Positions 15,094-23,845 are shown, counted from the stretch's first letter. The stretch is DNA of 64,000 nucleotides from Metarhizobium sp017305935 (GCF_029601685.1 NZ_JARRIR010000002.1:372001-436000), one strand, 5' to 3'. Made by a program: numbers and translations. Notes: generated by a model not told the origin, from the letters alone.

Positions 15094-15831
15094 ATGTCCC
15101 GCATCCTGGCAAAATCGATCGCTGTCACCGTCCTGGCGCTGCTCGCATCGCTGGCGATTTCCTTCACCTTCGTGCCGATGCTCGGCGGCGAGGTGTCGGG
15201 CGCGGGCCTCGTGATGACGATCGTCTGCCCGATCGCCGTGGCGCTGCCGGCCTCCACCCTGCATTACTGGCAGTCGGAGCGGCTGCGCCGCGCCAATGGC
15301 GCATTGATGGCAGCGAACGACAAGCTGGCGGAAGCCTACCGCCAGCTTCACAGCCAGTCCCGACTGGACGCCCTGACCGGCGTTTTGAACCGCCATGCCT
15401 TTGCCCAGGAATTGCAGGCGGTCAGCGAGGCGGCCGCCTCCGGCGGGCTGCTGTTCATCGACCTCGATCATTTCAAGTCGATCAACGACCGCTTCGGCCA
15501 TGCCACCGGCGACGAGGCGCTGCGCGCCATCGGGCAATTGCTGACCGGCCATGTCCGCGCCACCGACATCGTCGGCCGCCTCGGCGGCGAGGAATTCGGC
15601 ATCTTCCTGCACAGCGTCACCGCCGAACACATGCTGGATCGTTCGCATCGTATCCGCGAGGCGGTGCGCAGCCTGGATTTCCGCACCCCGGCCGGCGCCC
15701 AGGTGGCGCTCGGCGCCAGCATCGGCGCCTTCCATTGCCGCGCCGGCTTCGACCCTTCCCAGGCACTTGCCGCCGCCGATGGCAATCTCTACCGCGCCAA
15801 ATCCACCGGCCGAAACACCGTCATCGCCTGA
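15094..15831 (+). CDS. Membrane diguanylate cyclase (GGDEF)
   Basis: 245 residues from MSRILAKSIAVTV; earlier in-frame codons lack a start signal. Two transmembrane segments lie in the first ~65 residues (VLALLASLAISFTFV and VMTIVCPIAVALPAS), then a coiled-coil linker, then a GGDEF domain. The active site is GGEEF (164-168), which is compatible with catalysis, and the product-inhibition I-site RATD (155-158) is at the canonical five-residue spacing. It makes c-di-GMP from two GTP. There is no recognisable extracellular sensor domain. It is placed between fixGHIS and fixNOQP and reads away from a shared FNR/FixK box. Confidence 0.9.
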   Translation: MSRILAKSIAVTVLALLASLAISFTFVPMLGGEVSGAGLVMTIVCPIAVALPASTLHYWQSERLRRANGALMAANDKLAEAYRQLHSQSRLDALTGVLNRHAFAQELQAVSEAAASGGLLFIDLDHFKSINDRFGHATGDEALRAIGQLLTGHVRATDIVGRLGGEEFGIFLHSVTAEHMLDRSHRIREAVRSLDFRTPAGAQVALGASIGAFHCRAGFDPSQALAAADGNLYRAKSTGRNTVIA

Positions 15832-15841
15832 TTCCAGACGC

Positions 15842-15875
15842 AAAGGGCGCGGCACTTTCGCGCCGCGCCCCCTTT
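15842..15875. terminator. Terminator between cyclase and fixP
   Basis: A GC-rich stem (AAAGGGCGCGGC / GCCGCGCCCC...TTT) follows the cyclase stop. It lies 30 bp from the fixP stop and can serve both converging transcripts. Confidence 0.6.
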
Positions 15876-15904
15876 CCATCAATGTGCCCGACCGGACACA
15901 AAGC

Positions 15905-16768
15905 TCATTCGCCGCCGCCCAGCGAATGGACGAAGATGGTGAGCTGCTTGACCGTGGTGTCGCCGAGGCGGGCGCCCCATGCGGGCATGACACCGTGACG
16001 CGGCGACGAAACCTGGCGCACGATCGCATCCTCGCCCGAGCCCTTCAGCCAGATGGCGTCGGCGAGATCGGGCGCGCCCATGTCGCGGTTGCCCTTGGCG
16101 TCTTCGCCGTGGCAACTGGCGCAATTGTCGGCGAACACCTGCTTGCCCGGCTCGACGAGCGCAGGGTCGGAGGGCTTGGCCGTCAGGCTGACGACATAGG
16201 CCGCGACTTCCCGGATCTGCTTCGGTTCGAGAACGCCCTGGAAGGCCGGCATTTCCGAGACGCGCGTATCGGGATCGGCATCATAGCGCACCCCATGGGC
16301 GATGGTCTGGTGGATGGCGTCGAGATTGCCGCCCCACAGCCAGTCGTCGTCATTGAGGTTGGGGAAGCCGGGCCCGCCTGCGGCACCCGAGCCATGGCAG
16401 GGAGCACAGTTGACCTTGAAGGCCGACGCGCCGCCGGAAATGGCGAACTGGCGCAATTGCGGATCGGCGTCGATCTCGGCGAGCGGCAGGGTGGCGATCT
16501 TGTCGAGATAGACCGTCTGGCCGGCCTTGGCCTTCTCGACGTCATGGGTCAGTTCGGCGCGGCTGGAATAGCCGAGCCAGCCCCGTGTCGCTTCCCGCAC
16601 CAGCGGGATCGACGGATAGGCGATGGCATAGATCACTGCCCAGACGATGGTCGCGTAGAAGGTGAGCAGCCACCAGCGCGGCATCGGAGTGTCGAGTTCG
16701 CGGATGCCGTCCCAGACATGGCCCGTGGTTTCGACGCCGCTGACATCGTCGACATGTTTGTCTGCCAT
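15905..16768 (-). CDS. fixP: FixP/CcoP, diheme cytochrome c subunit of cbb3 oxidase
   Basis: 287 residues. The N-terminal part has one transmembrane helix (FYATIVWAVIYAIAYPSIPL, about 54-73), then two cytochrome c domains with heme motifs CAPCH and CASCH; methionine axial ligands are expected after each (SEMPAFQG and MPAWGAR). It passes electrons from the bc1 complex to FixO and FixN in the inner membrane, heme side periplasmic. It is the last gene of fixNOQP and starts 4 bp after the fixQ stop. Confidence 0.95.
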   Translation of the reverse strand: MADKHVDDVSGVETTGHVWDGIRELDTPMPRWWLLTFYATIVWAVIYAIAYPSIPLVREATRGWLGYSSRAELTHDVEKAKAGQTVYLDKIATLPLAEIDADPQLRQFAISGGASAFKVNCAPCHGSGAAGGPGFPNLNDDDWLWGGNLDAIHQTIAHGVRYDADPDTRVSEMPAFQGVLEPKQIREVAAYVVSLTAKPSDPALVEPGKQVFADNCASCHGEDAKGNRDMGAPDLADAIWLKGSGEDAIVRQVSSPRHGVMPAWGARLGDTTVKQLTIFVHSLGGGE

Positions 16769-16772
16769 GGGA

Positions 16773-16925
16773 TCAGTCCTCCTTCAGGGGAATGAAGGCG
16801 GCTTCCTGCGCGGTTTTCTTGCCGCCGGGCCGCAGGGTATAGATGATGACGCCGACGAAGAACAGGACCATGCCGGCCAAGCCCCAGCTATCGGCGAAGG
16901 TGCGCATTGCGGTGTAGGTTTCCAT
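16773..16925 (-). CDS. fixQ: FixQ/CcoQ, small cbb3 oxidase subunit
   Basis: 50 residues: METYTAMRTFADSWGLAGMV, one membrane helix (about 17-31, ending VIIYTLRP), then a charged tail ending PLKED. This is the CcoQ pattern. CcoQ stabilises the interaction of CcoP with the CcoN-CcoO core. Located between fixO and fixP in the expected order. Confidence 0.93.
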   Translation of the reverse strand: METYTAMRTFADSWGLAGMVLFFVGVIIYTLRPGGKKTAQEAAFIPLKED

Positions 16926-16937
16926 GGGTTCCTCTCC

Positions 16938-17669
16938 TCAGCGATAGCCGGATGCGTCGTCATAGGTGGAGAAATCGACCAGCGTGCCGAGCATCTGCAG
17001 ATAGGCGACGAGCGCGTCCATCTCCGTCAGCCGCTTTCCGTCACCGTCGAAATCGCCGACCTTGGCTTTCGGATAGCGGGCGAGCAGACCCTTGGTATCG
17101 GCATCGGGATCGGCCTGCGCCTTCAGGTCGGCCTCGGCGTTGTCGATCATCTCCTGGCTATAGGGCACGCCGACATCGACATTGGCCTTCAGGTCCATGG
17201 CAACGTCGTTGATCTTCAGATCCGTGTCCTTCAGGAAGGCATAGCGCGGCATCACCGATTCCGGCACGACGTCGCGCGGGTTGCTCAGGTGCTGGACGTG
17301 CCATTCGTTGGAATAGCGGTCGCCGACGCGGGCGAGATCCGGCCCGGTTCGCTTCGAACCCCACTGGAAGGAGTGATCGTACATCGATTCCGCCGCCAGG
17401 CTGTAATGGCCGTAGCGCTCCACCTCGTCACGGAACGGCCGGATCATCTGGCTATGGCAGAGATAGCAGCCCTCGCGGATGTAGATGTTGCGGCCAGCCA
17501 GTTCCAGCGGCGAATAGGGACGCATCCCCTCCACCTTCTCGATGGTGTTCTGCAGGTAGAAGAGCGGCGCGATCTCGACGATGCCGCCGACCGTGACCAC
17601 GGCCAGCGAGGCGAGCAGAAGCAGCGTCGCGTTCTTCTCCAGCGTGGAGTGTTTCTTCAGGATAGACAT
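16938..17669 (-). CDS. fixO: FixO/CcoO, monoheme cytochrome c subunit of cbb3 oxidase
   Basis: 243 residues. An N-terminal membrane anchor (about 14-32, TLLLLASLAVVTVGGIVEI) precedes the single heme c motif CYLCH (around residue 70), with a methionine ligand candidate in SVMPRYAFL. The length and order (12 bp after fixN, 12 bp before fixQ) are typical. It accepts electrons from FixP and hands them to heme b in FixN. Confidence 0.95.
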   Translation of the reverse strand: MSILKKHSTLEKNATLLLLASLAVVTVGGIVEIAPLFYLQNTIEKVEGMRPYSPLELAGRNIYIREGCYLCHSQMIRPFRDEVERYGHYSLAAESMYDHSFQWGSKRTGPDLARVGDRYSNEWHVQHLSNPRDVVPESVMPRYAFLKDTDLKINDVAMDLKANVDVGVPYSQEMIDNAEADLKAQADPDADTKGLLARYPKAKVGDFDGDGKRLTEMDALVAYLQMLGTLVDFSTYDDASGYR

Positions 17670-17681
17670 GGTTCACACTCC

Positions 17682-19328
17682 TTATTCGGCGGGCTGCAGC
17701 TTGGTCCCGGCGACCGGCTGACCGCCGTCCATCGGGGATTCGATGCGCAGGCGGCCACGAACGGTCTGATAGACGTTCCAGGCCATCACCAGACCACCGG
17801 CGAGGTAGAACAGGCCGCCCGTCGTGCGGATGACGTAGTAGGGGAACATCGCCAGCACCGTTTCGGCGAAGGAATAGACCAGGAAGCCCTGGCTATCGTA
17901 TTCGCGCCACATCAGGCCCTGCTGGATGCCGGCGACCCACATGGCGGCGGCGTAGAGCACGATGCCGAGGGTGGCGAGCCAGAAATGCCAGTTGACCATG
18001 CGGATCGAGTACAGGCGTTCGCGGTTCCACAGCTTCGGCGCCAGGTAATAGACGGCGGCGAAGGAGATCATGCCGTTCCAGCCAAGCGCGCCGGCGTGAA
18101 CGTGGCCGATGGTCCAGTCGGTGTAATGCGACAGCGAGTTGACGGCCTTGATCGACAGCATCGGACCTTCGAAGGTCGCCATGCCGTAGAAGGCAATGGC
18201 CGCGACCATCAGGCGGATGATCGGATCGGTGCGCACCTTGTCCCAGGCACCCGACAGCGTCATCAGGCCGTTGATCATGCCGCCCCAGGAGGGCATCCAC
18301 AGCATGATGGAGAAGATCATGCCCAACGTCTGCGCCCAGTCCGGCACGGCCGTGTAGTGCAGATGGTGCGGACCTGCCCAGATGTAGAGGAAGATGATCG
18401 ACCAGAAATGCACGATCGACAGGCGGTAGGAATAGACCGGCCGATTGGCCTGCTTCGGCACGAAGTAATACATCATGGCGAGGAAGGGCACGGTCAGGAA
18501 GAAGGCGACGGCGTTATGGCCGTACCACCATTGCGTCACCGCATCCTGGACGCCGGCGAAGGCCGAATAGCTCTTGGAGCCGAGGAAGGACACCGGGATC
18601 GCCAGGTTGTTGATGATGTGCAGCATGGCGATAGTGACGATGAACGACAGGTAGAACCAGTTCGCCACATAGATATGCGGCTCCTTGCGGCGCAGCAGCG
18701 TGCCGAGGAACACGGCGAGATAGGCGACCCAGACGATGGTCAGCCACAGGTCGACATACCATTCCGGTTCGGCATATTCGCGCCCCTGCGTGATGCCGAG
18801 CAGATAGCCGGTCGCCGCCATGACGATGAAGAGCTGGTAGCCCCAGAACACGAACCAGGCCAGGCTGCCGCCGAACAGGCGGGCATGACAGGTGCGCTGC
18901 ACGACATAGAAGGAGGTCGCGATCAGCGCATTGCCGCAAAAGGCGAAGATGACGGCGGAGGTGTGCAGCGGGCGCACGCGGCCGAAGTTCAGGTAAGGCC
19001 CGAAATTCAGGTCCGGAAAGGCAAGCTGCGCGGCGATGACCACGCCGACCAGGAAGCCGACGACCCCCCAGAACACCGTGGCGATGACGCCGTAGCGGAT
19101 CACCTCGTCGAAATATTCGCCGTCGCGGGTCGCCGTCGCGGCCCTTGCACCGGCCGGCGCGAAGCTGAAACGACGCACCATCACCACCGTGCTGACCATC
19201 AGCACGAAGAAAAGAACCCACATATGGGAAGCAAAAAGACTGTCATGCGCGAAGGCCGCGCCGAGCAGGGCAAAGAATGCCCCGACGGCGACAGCCAGCG
19301 TTGAGACCGTGTAATTCATTGTGATCAT
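17682..19328 (-). CDS. fixN: FixN/CcoN, catalytic subunit of cbb3 oxidase
   Basis: 548 residues with about twelve to fourteen membrane helices. Metal ligands are visible: VRPLHTSAV (low-spin heme His), WWYGHNAVAF and AGPHHLHY (CuB histidines), YRLSIVHFWS (helix VII Tyr cross-linked in this class), and DWTIGHVHAGALGWNG (heme ligands). It reduces O2 to water at very low oxygen with proton pumping. The start may be the ATG at 19328 or the fourth codon ATG at 19319, which is better spaced from the GGGG ribosome-binding site. First gene of fixNOQP; an FNR/FixK box lies about 90 bp upstream. Confidence 0.96.
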   Translation of the reverse strand: MITMNYTVSTLAVAVGAFFALLGAAFAHDSLFASHMWVLFFVLMVSTVVMVRRFSFAPAGARAATATRDGEYFDEVIRYGVIATVFWGVVGFLVGVVIAAQLAFPDLNFGPYLNFGRVRPLHTSAVIFAFCGNALIATSFYVVQRTCHARLFGGSLAWFVFWGYQLFIVMAATGYLLGITQGREYAEPEWYVDLWLTIVWVAYLAVFLGTLLRRKEPHIYVANWFYLSFIVTIAMLHIINNLAIPVSFLGSKSYSAFAGVQDAVTQWWYGHNAVAFFLTVPFLAMMYYFVPKQANRPVYSYRLSIVHFWSIIFLYIWAGPHHLHYTAVPDWAQTLGMIFSIMLWMPSWGGMINGLMTLSGAWDKVRTDPIIRLMVAAIAFYGMATFEGPMLSIKAVNSLSHYTDWTIGHVHAGALGWNGMISFAAVYYLAPKLWNRERLYSIRMVNWHFWLATLGIVLYAAAMWVAGIQQGLMWREYDSQGFLVYSFAETVLAMFPYYVIRTTGGLFYLAGGLVMAWNVYQTVRGRLRIESPMDGGQPVAGTKLQPAE

Positions 19329-19416
19329 CCCCGATTCAGAAATTGGGGCAGGAAGAAGGGCCTAGAATCCCATCCCGCTTACGATCACATCTGCCACGAG
19401 GGTGCATCAAGGCTCT

Positions 19417-19430
19417 TTGACATAGGTCAA
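19417..19430. promoter_or_regulatory. FNR/FixK box upstream of fixNOQP
   Basis: TTGAC-ATAG-GTCAA, symmetric half-sites in the 250-bp region between divergent fixN and fixK. Closer to fixN, as expected for a class II activator site. Confidence 0.85.
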
Positions 19431-19473
19431 TACTGGCGGCCGGCGCACCGGAATTACCCTTGCGCGCCGGCCT

Positions 19474-19489
19474 GTTACACACTGTTACA
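19474..19489 (+). promoter_or_regulatory. K-box (FxkR site) upstream of fixK
   Basis: GTTACA-CACT-GTTACA, an exact direct repeat with a 10-bp period, 90 bp before the fixK ATG. As I recall the R. etli work, FxkR binds a GTTACA-N4-GTTACA element of exactly this form upstream of fixK. Confidence 0.75.
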
Positions 19490-19578
19490 CTTTCGCTCGG
19501 CCGGTTACGCGCCGGTCATCCTTGCGTGACGGTGAGGCTGAATATTCCGCAGCATAGACGCTTCAAGGATGTTCGCCG

Positions 19579-20292
19579 ATGCTGATGGAAAAACACACCG
19601 CCTTCGAAACCGAGATTACCCGCGCAGGGGAATTCGCCCCTGCCCTGTCGCTTGGATCGCTGTTTCAGGCGCAGCCGGCCGAAACGCTTGGCAGCGGCAA
19701 GGCGCTGTTCTGGGAAGGCGATCCCACGAACCACCTGTTCGAAATCGCGGAAGGCGTCATCCGTCTCTATCGCATCATCGGCGAAGGCCGGCGCGTTATC
19801 ACCGCCTTTTTGTTTCCGGGCGACATCGTCGGCGCCTCGCTGCAGGACCGATACCTCTACACCGCCGAGGCGGTGACCGACTGTCGCATTCGCCGCATCG
19901 GCCGCAAGACCTTCCATGACGAGGTCTCGCGTTCGCCCTGCCTGCGTCCGGACCTGATCGCCCTGCTCTGCCGGGAAACCGCCGCCGCCCACGACCAGAT
20001 GGTGCTGCTTTCCAAGAAAAACGCCGAGGAGCGGCTGTGCAGCTTCCTGCACGACCTGCTGCGCCGCGGCCCGGCCGGCGCCGAGGAAATCGGTGCGGTA
20101 TCGCTGCCGATGAGCCGCCTCGACATTGCCGATTATCTGGGGCTGACCATCGAGACCGTGTCGCGCACCATCACCAAGCTCGCCAATCGCGGCGTGCTGA
20201 CCCCGGTCGGCCGCCACGAGATCCGCATCCTGCAGCCGCGGCGCCTGGCCCATCTCTCGGGCGACGGCCGCGACGGCGCCAGCCTTCACTGA
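19579..20292 (+). CDS. fixK: FixK-type CRP/FNR transcriptional activator
   Basis: 237 residues; the first ATG has AAGGATG upstream, and an ATG two codons later is possible. A cyclic-nucleotide-like barrel (FWEGDPTNHLFEIAEG, FLFPGDIVGASL) precedes a crp HTH (LPMSRLDIADYLGLTIETVSRTITKL) with the FNR-type recognition E-x-V-S-R. There is no N-terminal cysteine cluster, as in FixK proteins. It is divergent from fixN and followed 148 bp later by hybrid FixL. The K-box upstream suggests control by FxkR. Expected targets are the FNR/FixK boxes before fixN, fixG and hemN. Confidence 0.9.
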   Translation: MLMEKHTAFETEITRAGEFAPALSLGSLFQAQPAETLGSGKALFWEGDPTNHLFEIAEGVIRLYRIIGEGRRVITAFLFPGDIVGASLQDRYLYTAEAVTDCRIRRIGRKTFHDEVSRSPCLRPDLIALLCRETAAAHDQMVLLSKKNAEERLCSFLHDLLRRGPAGAEEIGAVSLPMSRLDIADYLGLTIETVSRTITKLANRGVLTPVGRHEIRILQPRRLAHLSGDGRDGASLH

Positions 20293-20440
20293 AGCAAGGA
20301 TATCACTCGCCCCGCCCCAAAGTTTCGATGGACATCGCCGCGCGACAGGACGAAATGGAATGCAAATCGGATATGAGATTCGGCAGCACCAATGGTCGCG
20401 ACATCAGAGCGGTCCCGGCCTGCCGGGCCGGGAGAGGGTC

Positions 20441-22366
20441 ATGCCCCATCGCCAGATACCGCAGCGCACGGCGACGACGACGGAACTGGACGCCATCGAG
20501 CGCATTCTCGATGGCGCCACCGTCATTGCACATAGCTTCGACGGCATCATCAGCCATTGGACGATCGGCTGCGAGAACACTTATGGCTGGACCCGCGCCG
20601 AGGCGATCGGCAAGCCGGTCTTCGATCTCCTGGAAACCCGCGCCAACCAGCCGCGCGAGGACATCGTCGAACGCCTGCACCACGCCGGCGTCTGGGAAGG
20701 CGAGCTGATCCACCGACACAAGGCCGGCCACGACGTGCATGTCGCCAGCCGTTGCGTGGCGGTGCGCCTGGCCGACAGCGACGCCTTCACCATCATCCAG
20801 ACCAACAACGACATCAGCGCCCAGAAGAAGGCGCAGGACGATCTCGCCGCCCGCGAGGCGCATCTGCGCTCGATCCTCGAAACCGTGCCAGAGGCGATGA
20901 TCGTGATCGACGACCACGGCATCGTCATCTCCTTCAGCCCCGGCGCCGAAAAGCTGTTTGCGATGAAGGCGCAGGATATCTGCGGCCGCAATGTCAGCAA
21001 CCTCATGCCCAATCCCGACCGCGATGCCCATGACCGCTATCTCGAACATTATATCGAGACCGGGGAGCGCCGCATCATCGGCTATGGACGTGTCGTCACG
21101 GCATTGCGCGCCGACGGCACGAAATTTCCGGTCGAGCTGCATGTCGGCGAGACCAGCGTCAACGGCCAGCGCATCTTCACAGGCTTTATCCGCGACCTGA
21201 CCAGCCGCCTGAAGATCGAGGACGACCTGCGCCAGGCGCAGAAGATGGAAGCCGTCGGCCAGTTGACCGGCGGCATTGCCCATGATTTCAACAACCTGCT
21301 GACCGTTATCAGCGGCAATCTCGAAATGATCGAGGCCAAGCTGGCGCCAGGCCCGGTGCTGGAACTGATCGGCGAGGCGCAAGGGGCCGCCGCCGATGGC
21401 GCCAAGCTGACCTCGCAACTGCTGGCCTTCGGCCGCCGCCAGCCGCTGAACCCGAAGCTCAGCGATCTTGGCCAGCTCGTCTCCGGTTTCTCGGACCTGC
21501 TGCGCCGCACGCTGGGTGAAAACATCGACCTGCGCACCGTCATCAACGGCTCGCAGCACAATGTCCTGGTCGATGGCTCGCAACTGCAGAACGCGCTGCT
21601 CAACATCGCGCTGAACGCGCGCGACGCCATGTCGCGCGGCGGCACGCTGACGACGGAGATCTCCCGCGTCCATCTCGATGCCGATTATGCCAAGATGTAT
21701 CCGCAACTGCGCACCGGCGATTTCGTGCTGATCTCGGTCACCGATACCGGCACCGGCATGACCGACGACGTCAAGGAACACGCCTTCGAGCCCTTCTTCA
21801 CCACCAAGGGCGCCGGCGCCGGCACCGGGCTGGGGTTGAGCATGGTCTATGGCTTCGTCAAGCAATCCGGCGGCCATGTGCAGATTTACAGCGAGGTCGA
21901 CCATGGAACGACCATCCGCATCTACCTGCCCTGGGTGAAGGTCGATACCCAGGCGACGCCGGAAAAGATCGAGCGTCCGGCGATCCGCGAAACCCTGCCC
22001 GGCGGCAGCGAGACCATCCTCGTTGTCGAGGACGATCCGCGCGTGCGCCGCGTCTCCGTCTCGCGTCTCCTTGACATGGGTTACGCCGTCATCGAGGCCG
22101 GCGACGCGCAGGAAGCGCTCACCCTGCTGAAACAGAATCCGCAGGTCGCCCTCCTCTTCACCGACATCGTCATGCCCGGCGGCATGCTCGGCGACGAACT
22201 GGCGAAAGAGGCCCGCATCCTGCGCCCCGACATTCACGTCCTCTTCACCTCCGGTTACGCCGAACCCGTGGTCGGCGGCCGTGATTTCGTCATCAACGGA
22301 AGCTGGCTGAAGAAGCCCTACACCGCAAAGGAACTGGCGACCCGGATCCGCGAATTGCTGGATTGA
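20441..22366 (+). CDS. fixL: Hybrid FixL oxygen-sensing histidine kinase
   Basis: 641 residues from MPHRQIPQRT. This ATG is preferred because GGGAGAGGG precedes it; an ATG 27 codons earlier (20360) has no such signal. Order: PAS (about 15-130), heme-PAS (about 135-255), HisKA with His281 (GGIAHDFNNL), HATPase (DTGTGM, GTGLGLSM), C-terminal receiver with Asp575 (LFTDIVMPGG). The second PAS keeps the FixL signature: His197 in AHDRYLEH as the proximal heme ligand and RRIIGYGRVV with the Arg that contacts bound O2. No membrane helices, so a soluble sensor like the R. etli and R. leguminosarum hybrid FixL. There is no FixJ beside it; FxkR is the likely partner. Confidence 0.92.
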   Translation: MPHRQIPQRTATTTELDAIERILDGATVIAHSFDGIISHWTIGCENTYGWTRAEAIGKPVFDLLETRANQPREDIVERLHHAGVWEGELIHRHKAGHDVHVASRCVAVRLADSDAFTIIQTNNDISAQKKAQDDLAAREAHLRSILETVPEAMIVIDDHGIVISFSPGAEKLFAMKAQDICGRNVSNLMPNPDRDAHDRYLEHYIETGERRIIGYGRVVTALRADGTKFPVELHVGETSVNGQRIFTGFIRDLTSRLKIEDDLRQAQKMEAVGQLTGGIAHDFNNLLTVISGNLEMIEAKLAPGPVLELIGEAQGAAADGAKLTSQLLAFGRRQPLNPKLSDLGQLVSGFSDLLRRTLGENIDLRTVINGSQHNVLVDGSQLQNALLNIALNARDAMSRGGTLTTEISRVHLDADYAKMYPQLRTGDFVLISVTDTGTGMTDDVKEHAFEPFFTTKGAGAGTGLGLSMVYGFVKQSGGHVQIYSEVDHGTTIRIYLPWVKVDTQATPEKIERPAIRETLPGGSETILVVEDDPRVRRVSVSRLLDMGYAVIEAGDAQEALTLLKQNPQVALLFTDIVMPGGMLGDELAKEARILRPDIHVLFTSGYAEPVVGGRDFVINGSWLKKPYTAKELATRIRELLD

Positions 22367-22385
22367 TACGCCGTCTCCCCTATAC

Positions 22386-22420
22386 AAAAAGGCCGGTGCA
22401 TCGCTGCACCGGCTTTTTTT
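22386..22420. terminator. Bidirectional terminator between fixL and hemN
   Basis: AAAAAG then GCCGGTGCA-TCGC-TGCACCGGC then seven Ts: a 9-bp perfect stem with A and T flanks, working in both directions for the converging genes. Confidence 0.9.
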
Positions 22421-22435
22421 CACGTCTCCCGATAA

Positions 22436-23788
22436 TCATGCCGCCTTGCTGTGTGTACGCGCCTTGGTGTCGATATAGGCGTCGAAGCTGGCGGCCACCG
22501 CCCGCACGAGGAAGCGGAAATCGGTGCGCACGATGACGCGGGTGCCGGCGATGGCGACGACGCCGTCCTCGGCCAGTGCCGCAAGCCGGCCATTGCCCTC
22601 CAGGACCGAGGCGGGATCGACGCCATGGCGGGAGGCAATGGCCCCGACATCGACGGCGAAATCGCACATGACGCGCTCGATGAGGTCGGCGCGGAAACGG
22701 TCGTCAGCGGTCAGCCGATAGCCCTTGACGGTCGCCAACTGGTTTGCGGCAATGCGCTGCTCGTACAGCCCATGCGCCACCTCGTTCTGGACATAGCCCG
22801 AAGACGTGGTGCCGATCGAGGACGCGCCGAGCCCGATCAGCACGTCATAGGGTTCGGCGGCATAGCCCTGGAAATTGCGCCGCAGCCGGCCTTCGCTTGC
22901 CGCGATCGCCATGCCGTCCTGCGGCAGCGCAAAATGGTCGAGCCCGATCTGGACGTAACCGGCCTCGCGCAGCGTCTGCGCGATCGCCTCGGCCTGTGCA
23001 TTACGCTCTTGCGCTCCCGGCAGCACGGCCTCGTCGATCATCCGCTGGTGCTTCTTGAAAGACGGGATGTGGGCATAGCCGAAAACGGCGAAGCGATCCG
23101 GCTTCAGCGCCGCAGCGGCCTTGGCGGTGGCGATGCAGCTTTCCACCGTCTCGTGCGGCAGGCCGTAGATCAGGTCGAAATTGATGCCGCGCACGCCGAC
23201 GTCGCGCAGCCGCTGCACCGCCAGCTCGGTCTGTTCGAAGGACTGGATACGGTTGATCGCAACTTGCACCTTGCGGTCGAAGCTCTGGATGCCGAGGCTG
23301 GCGCGGTCGGTGCCGATTTCGCCGAGCGTCGCCGCCATTTCGGCCGACAGGGTACGCGGATCGATCTCTATGGCCAGCTCCGTCGCCTTGCCAATGTCGA
23401 ACTGCGCGATCAGCGCGCCCATCAGCCTGCGCAACGCCGCCGGCGGCATCACGGTCGGCGTCCCGCCGCCGAAATGGATATGCCGCACCTCGAGCGGATG
23501 GCGAAGATGCCCGGCGACCAGTGCCGCCTCGCGCTCCACGGCCGCGAGATAGGTCAAAACCGGCGGATCACGGCGGCTGACCGTGGTGTGACAGCCGCAA
23601 TACCAGCACATCGCCCGACAGAAGGGAACATGGATATAAAGAGAGGCCTTCGCATCCGCCGCGATCTGCTGCAGCCATTGCCCATACCGGCCCTCGCCGA
23701 TCTCGGCATCGAAGACCGGCGTGGTCGGATAGCTGGTATAGCGCGGCAGGCGGGCATCGCCATATTTCTCGACGAGCGGATGGCTCAT
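22436..23788 (-). CDS. hemN: Oxygen-independent coproporphyrinogen III oxidase (HemN)
   Basis: 450 residues. The radical SAM triad is Cys57, Cys61 and Cys64 (PFCRAMCWYCGCHTT), followed by HIHFGGGTPT-like GGGTPTVMP. The C-terminal HemN domain is complete. It performs anaerobic decarboxylation of coproporphyrinogen III to protoporphyrinogen IX, replacing the O2-dependent HemF when oxygen is low, and so supplies heme for the cbb3 oxidase. The ATG is preceded by AAGGAG, which overlaps an FNR/FixK box; a second weaker box lies further upstream. Confidence 0.95.
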   Translation of the reverse strand: MSHPLVEKYGDARLPRYTSYPTTPVFDAEIGEGRYGQWLQQIAADAKASLYIHVPFCRAMCWYCGCHTTVSRRDPPVLTYLAAVEREAALVAGHLRHPLEVRHIHFGGGTPTVMPPAALRRLMGALIAQFDIGKATELAIEIDPRTLSAEMAATLGEIGTDRASLGIQSFDRKVQVAINRIQSFEQTELAVQRLRDVGVRGINFDLIYGLPHETVESCIATAKAAAALKPDRFAVFGYAHIPSFKKHQRMIDEAVLPGAQERNAQAEAIAQTLREAGYVQIGLDHFALPQDGMAIAASEGRLRRNFQGYAAEPYDVLIGLGASSIGTTSSGYVQNEVAHGLYEQRIAANQLATVKGYRLTADDRFRADLIERVMCDFAVDVGAIASRHGVDPASVLEGNGRLAALAEDGVVAIAGTRVIVRTDFRFLVRAVAASFDAYIDTKARTHSKAA

Positions 23789-23797
23789 GGTCGCTCC

Positions 23798-23811
23798 TTG
23801 ATGATTGTCAA
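23798..23811. promoter_or_regulatory. FNR/FixK box overlapping hemN ribosome-binding site
   Basis: Plus-strand TTGAT-GATT-GTCAA, ending 10 bp before the hemN ATG. This is too close for a class II activator site and would suit repression or a start-site-proximal second operator. Confidence 0.65.
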
Positions 23812-23825
23812 GGAACAGTGCTAAC

Positions 23826-23845
23826 GGACGCGCGCATGCGCGTCC
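23826..23845. repeat. Inverted repeat upstream of hemN
   Basis: GGACGCGC-GCAT-GCGCGTCC, a perfect 8-bp stem with a 4-nt loop, lying between the two hemN FNR boxes and downstream of the stop of the next minus-strand gene. Could be a weak terminator for that gene; no T-tract. Confidence 0.35.

Noticed and set aside
16662..19304. An 880-codon plus-strand open frame
   Set aside because: It is the antisense of fixP-Q-O-N, His/Arg/Gly-rich with no start signal. GC-rich coding DNA often leaves such a frame open.
20303..22423. A 706-codon minus-strand open frame
   Set aside because: Antisense of hybrid fixL; composition rich in Asp, His and Gly and no domain recognisable.
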